Source: CAYSWF01 sp964562905 (GTDB taxonomy: Bacteria; Patescibacteriota; Andersenbacteria; UBA10190). Taken from it: a stretch of 6,786 nt of DNA. Positions 4,503 to 6,786 of the stretch are shown piece by piece. The stretch spans positions 1 through 6,786 of the forward strand of contig CAZLVG010000049.1 of the NCBI GenBank assembly GCA_964562905.1, read 5' to 3'. Position 1 is the stretch's first letter. Every line of letters begins with the position of its first letter. Made by a program: the position numbers and the translations under genes. The notes under the pieces are model-generated. The model made no database searches, was not told the DNA's origin, and worked only from the letters and a program-made list of their open reading frames with translations.

Positions 4503-6521
4503 ATGGGACGGTTATTACTGGGCGTGTGGCTGGCCGTAGGCGGATTGCTGATTAATCCCCTGCCAGCCGCCGTGTTTATGGTGGGCGACGAGGACGGAGT
4601 GTTGTGGAATGTTAATCCCGTGTCGGGATCCGCGGGACGGATAGGAGACATGGGCGTGGTGATGACGGATATCGCCTTCTCCCCCTCCGGCGAGCTGTTT
4701 GGCATCAGTCCGCCCGACGATCTGTACCGCATCAATCTGGGCGAAATTACCGGCGGCACGGTGCCTAGTACGTTTATTGGCTCCCTGGGTATCAGCAACC
4801 CGGGTCCTATCGGACGCCGCGAGATAAAGTCACTGGAGTTTGACGCCGCCGGCACGCTGTATTTCGCCACCTTTGCTCCTTTGAGCGGCGGAGAGCTGGG
4901 CGCCATAAATCTTGCCGCGGCCGAACTGGCCCTGGTGGGGACTATCGGACGCAATAACGGCGGCGGCCTGGCCTTCTCGCCCCGGGACGGAAGCCTGTTT
5001 ATGAACTCCTGCCGACCAACCGGCTTTCAGATGGAATGTTCAACTACGTACAAACATAGGTTGGTTAAAGTGAATTCCACCACCGGCGCCGGCACGGAAG
5101 TAGGGAGAATCGGCTTTCCCAACATTTACGGCCTGGACTTTGTGGGCAACGAACTGGTCGGCATCACTTTAGCCGGCGAGCTGTTGTCCGTTGACACGGT
5201 AACGGGCACAGGGACGGTCATAGCCGAAACTACTCCTACCATACGCGCCTACGGCGCCTCTTCTCCGGACACCGAACATCCGATACCTCCCCCGCCGCAG
5301 CGGTTTGATTCACATCTGCCCGAGTTGTCCGACGCCAAAAATCTGGTACTGGTGGCGCACGGATGGAATGTTTTGGGCGGCCAGGAAGGCGAATTTTGGA
5401 CGCACGACTTGGCCGGAGACATCGGCAGTTTCATTGAAACGCGCCAACCCGACCCGGCCGATTGGCAAGTGGTTGCCTACGATTGGAGGGATTTAGCCGG
5501 AGGTCTACTGACCGGACCTGGCAAGGCTTTAAGAAACGGCAGCGCGCTCGGCGCCCAGGAAGGATATTTATTAGCGGCGCGCGACTATGATCATGTCCAT
5601 CTTGTCGGCAACAGCGCCGGGGCAGCTTTAGTGGACGCCGCGGCTGACCAGATAAAGTTCCGCGCTCCAGACACTAAAATCCACGTCACCTTCCTTGACG
5701 CCTACGCGCCAACGGGGTTAGGAGAGGATTACGGTGACAGCGCCGACTGGGCCGACCATTACCTGAATAGCGGAGACTGGCCCTGGACCAGCGAAGTGTT
5801 GCCTTACGCGCACAACGTGAACGTAACTGGGCTAAACCCCACGCTTGCCGGCCCGATACAAGGCCACGCCTGGCCGCGTGAATTTTACGCGGCCAGCCTT
5901 ACCTCTCCGCCTGAATATGAGGGTTATGGCTTTCCGCTTAGCCGCGAGGCGGCGAGCGATCCTTGGAATCCGAAATCCGAATATCCTATTGGCGAGGAAG
6001 TAGTGTTAAATCCCCCACCATCCAGGCCGCGGCCGGAGCCGCGGATCCGCCTGGATGACCCGCTTAATCTGGCCGCCCTGTCCGCTTCTGTCAGCGATAC
6101 GGGTTCGGTAGAAGTAAGCGAGACAACGCTTACTCTGGCCACCGGCTCGCCAGTCTGGTACACGACGGACCTGATAGCTACCGAGCCAATAAACTTCCTG
6201 GCGGCTGATATACAGTTTACCAGCGATCCGGGCGCGGAAGGACTGCTGGGGGTGTACTTTGACGACCGCGCTGTCGGCTTGGTTGACGAGCGGTTTGCTT
6301 TTGATGACGGGCAACCGTACCGGTTCTATCTGGGAGAAGCCGTGACCGGGATACACCGGCTGGCCTTCCGGCTGGATTCCTTCACGGACGTAACTTCCAG
6401 CGTGGCGATCAGTAACGTGAGTACCGGCTCATACCAAATACCGGAACCTTCGGCTTTTATGCTGCTCGCGTGCGGCGTGGTAACTGTCTTTTTCTTCCGG
6501 AAGGCGACGCGGAAGAATTAG
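4503..6521 (+). CDS. Secreted propeller-alpha/beta hydrolase with PEP-CTERM anchor
   Basis: The 672-residue product appears exported and sorted to the envelope. Residues 1-23 are a signal peptide (hydrophobic LLLGVWLAVGGLL, AxA-like end LPAAV). Residues 24-255 hold repeated blade-like segments (GVLWNVNPVSG, ELFGISPPDDLYRIN, TLYFATF, GLAFSPRDGSLFM, GLDFVGNELVGIT), resembling a beta-propeller. After a proline linker, 278-480 is a lipase-like alpha/beta hydrolase: VLVAHGW (282-288, oxyanion region), LVGNSAG with Ser371 as nucleophile, FLDAY with Asp399 and GHAW with His455 as the probable triad. Its substrate (lipid, ester or polymer) cannot be read. A second proline/arginine linker (503-515) leads to a beta-rich region (520-644). 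The end is PEPS at 647-650, a hydrophobic helix (652-665) and a basic tail RKATRKN, the PEP-CTERM signal cut by exosortase in EPS-producing bacteria. AAGGAGG at 4489-4495, 7 nt before ATG 4503, fixes the start. A weak promoter (CTGGCA 4418-4423, TACACT 4441-4446) may serve it. Confidence 0.88.
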   Translation: MGRLLLGVWLAVGGLLINPLPAAVFMVGDEDGVLWNVNPVSGSAGRIGDMGVVMTDIAFSPSGELFGISPPDDLYRINLGEITGGTVPSTFIGSLGISNPGPIGRREIKSLEFDAAGTLYFATFAPLSGGELGAINLAAAELALVGTIGRNNGGGLAFSPRDGSLFMNSCRPTGFQMECSTTYKHRLVKVNSTTGAGTEVGRIGFPNIYGLDFVGNELVGITLAGELLSVDTVTGTGTVIAETTPTIRAYGASSPDTEHPIPPPPQRFDSHLPELSDAKNLVLVAHGWNVLGGQEGEFWTHDLAGDIGSFIETRQPDPADWQVVAYDWRDLAGGLLTGPGKALRNGSALGAQEGYLLAARDYDHVHLVGNSAGAALVDAAADQIKFRAPDTKIHVTFLDAYAPTGLGEDYGDSADWADHYLNSGDWPWTSEVLPYAHNVNVTGLNPTLAGPIQGHAWPREFYAASLTSPPEYEGYGFPLSREAASDPWNPKSEYPIGEEVVLNPPPSRPRPEPRIRLDDPLNLAALSASVSDTGSVEVSETTLTLATGSPVWYTTDLIATEPINFLAADIQFTSDPGAEGLLGVYFDDRAVGLVDERFAFDDGQPYRFYLGEAVTGIHRLAFRLDSFTDVTSSVAISNVSTGSYQIPEPSAFMLLACGVVTVFFFRKATRKN

Positions 6522-6542
6522 ATTTCTTTTGTTCTCTCTTTT

Positions 6543-6568
6543 GCCAGAGTCTTAACTCTGGCTTTTTT
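6543..6568 (+). terminator. Strong intrinsic terminator after the hydrolase gene
   Basis: GCCAGAGT (6543-6550) and ACTCTGGC (6555-6562) make a perfect 8-bp stem with a CTTA loop, followed by six T (6563-6568). It starts 21 nt after the stop codon of the hydrolase gene. Confidence 0.92.
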
Positions 6569-6593
6569 ATTAATAGAAATAGCCCACTCCGGT

Positions 6594-6786
6594 ATGCCAG
6601 TAAGTGTAAAAAGACGTTACGGCGATGTAGGCAAAATTGCTATGGCTGAGGCACCCCCACCTAGCCTCCCGTCAAGGGAGGGACTAAAGAGTGGAGCCCC
6701 CGTCAAGGGGGAGGGACTAGCTAACAAAAAAGGCAAAAAGGGCCAAAGCAAAAAGAGCAAAAAGGGGTCAAGTACAATTTTAATAA
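6594..6786 (+). CDS. Partial ORF, lysine-rich, open at window end
   Basis: From ATG 6594 the frame is open through the window edge for 64 codons. It begins MPVSVKRRYGDVGKIAMAEA, continues through PPSLPSREGLKSGAPVKGEG and then a lysine/glycine-rich run (ANKKGKKGQSKKSKKGSS). The middle part is encoded by two GTCAA-loop hairpins, and the lysine run by a GCAAAAAG repeat, so part of the peptide reflects repeat DNA, not a folded domain. No Shine-Dalgarno is visible before 6594 or the later in-frame ATG 6642. I do not recognise a family. A real gene with a low-complexity linker after a short N-terminal segment is possible, as is a chance frame through an intergenic repeat. The rest lies outside the window. 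Confidence 0.35.
   Translation, partial: MPVSVKRRYGDVGKIAMAEAPPPSLPSREGLKSGAPVKGEGLANKKGKKGQSKKSKKGSSTILI
6665..6711 (+). repeat. Tandem pair of GTCAA-loop hairpins
   Basis: CCTCCC-GTCAA-GGGAGG (6665-6681) and CCCCC-GTCAA-GGGGG (6697-6711) are two perfect short hairpins with an identical loop. Each is followed by a similar GGGACTA tail (6679-6685 and 6713-6719). The outer stem bases differ while pairing is kept, so they look like related copies of a small palindromic element. Confidence 0.65.
6733..6764 (+). repeat. GCAAAAAG short repeat
   Basis: GCAAAAAG occurs at 6733-6740, 6748-6755 and 6757-6764 within a purine-rich stretch that encodes lysine-rich sequence in the open frame. The copies are unevenly spaced, with a 15-nt then a 9-nt period, both multiples of three, so the reading frame is kept. 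Confidence 0.55.

Noticed and set aside
4487..4954. Minus-strand ORF of 155 codons, and similar ORFs opposite 5249-6356
   Set aside because: They are antisense to the hydrolase gene, rich in Pro/Ser/Arg from complement codons, with no motif or ribosome site.
1..6786. CRISPR array, tRNA or rRNA genes, transposase or integrase
   Set aside because: No regularly spaced repeats, cloverleaf-like segments, rRNA-like sequence or recombinase motifs were found by eye.

Overview
The window looks like bacterial chromosome carrying several decaying genes. Genes read with the standard bacterial code, and two have strong Shine-Dalgarno sites. The secreted protein at 4503-6521 ends in a PEP-CTERM sorting signal, known from Gram-negative bacteria with an exosortase and exopolysaccharide. 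The 3609-4367 gene has an MJ0042-type zinc ribbon, frequent in Planctomycetes, Deltaproteobacteria and related groups. I cannot name the phylum from the sequence. The mix of remnants, diverged repeats and generous intergenic DNA suggests an uncultured lineage, but that is inference.

Left part (1-3283). A minus-strand peptidase-E-like gene (1146-397) is followed downstream by a degraded minus-strand ORF (319-21). A second, diverged copy of that ORF and of its promoter lies at 3248-2967. The two copies are direct repeats bracketing about 2.6 kb. Inside the bracket are the start (1268-1363) and the end (about 2700-2961) of one class I PLP aminotransferase gene, both on the plus strand. The middle of the enzyme is gone, including the PLP-lysine region. 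In its place sits a complete AbiEi/AbiEii type toxin-antitoxin pair (1443-2707) with its own promoter candidate. This appears to be a toxin-antitoxin cassette that replaced the core of a metabolic gene, and it is the main discovery of the window.

Middle (3284-4433). A non-coding stretch holds three copies of the motif AATTNNACGTT, two of them forming an inverted repeat. It leads into a zinc-ribbon, single-membrane-span protein of unknown function that ends in a clear intrinsic terminator.

Right part (4434-6786). A 672-residue exported protein joins an N-terminal propeller-like region, a lipase-like alpha/beta hydrolase with a visible Ser-Asp-His set, a C-terminal beta-rich region and a PEP-CTERM anchor. 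A near-perfect terminator follows. The window ends in an ORF open at the edge, built partly from two GTCAA-loop hairpin repeats and a lysine-rich stretch.

Two expression styles coexist. The genes at 3609 and 4503 have strong Shine-Dalgarno sites at 7-nt spacing. The peptidase, the aminotransferase remnant and both copies of the repeated ORF have -10-like boxes only 8-10 nt before the ATG and no Shine-Dalgarno, which suggests leaderless or nearly leaderless transcripts.
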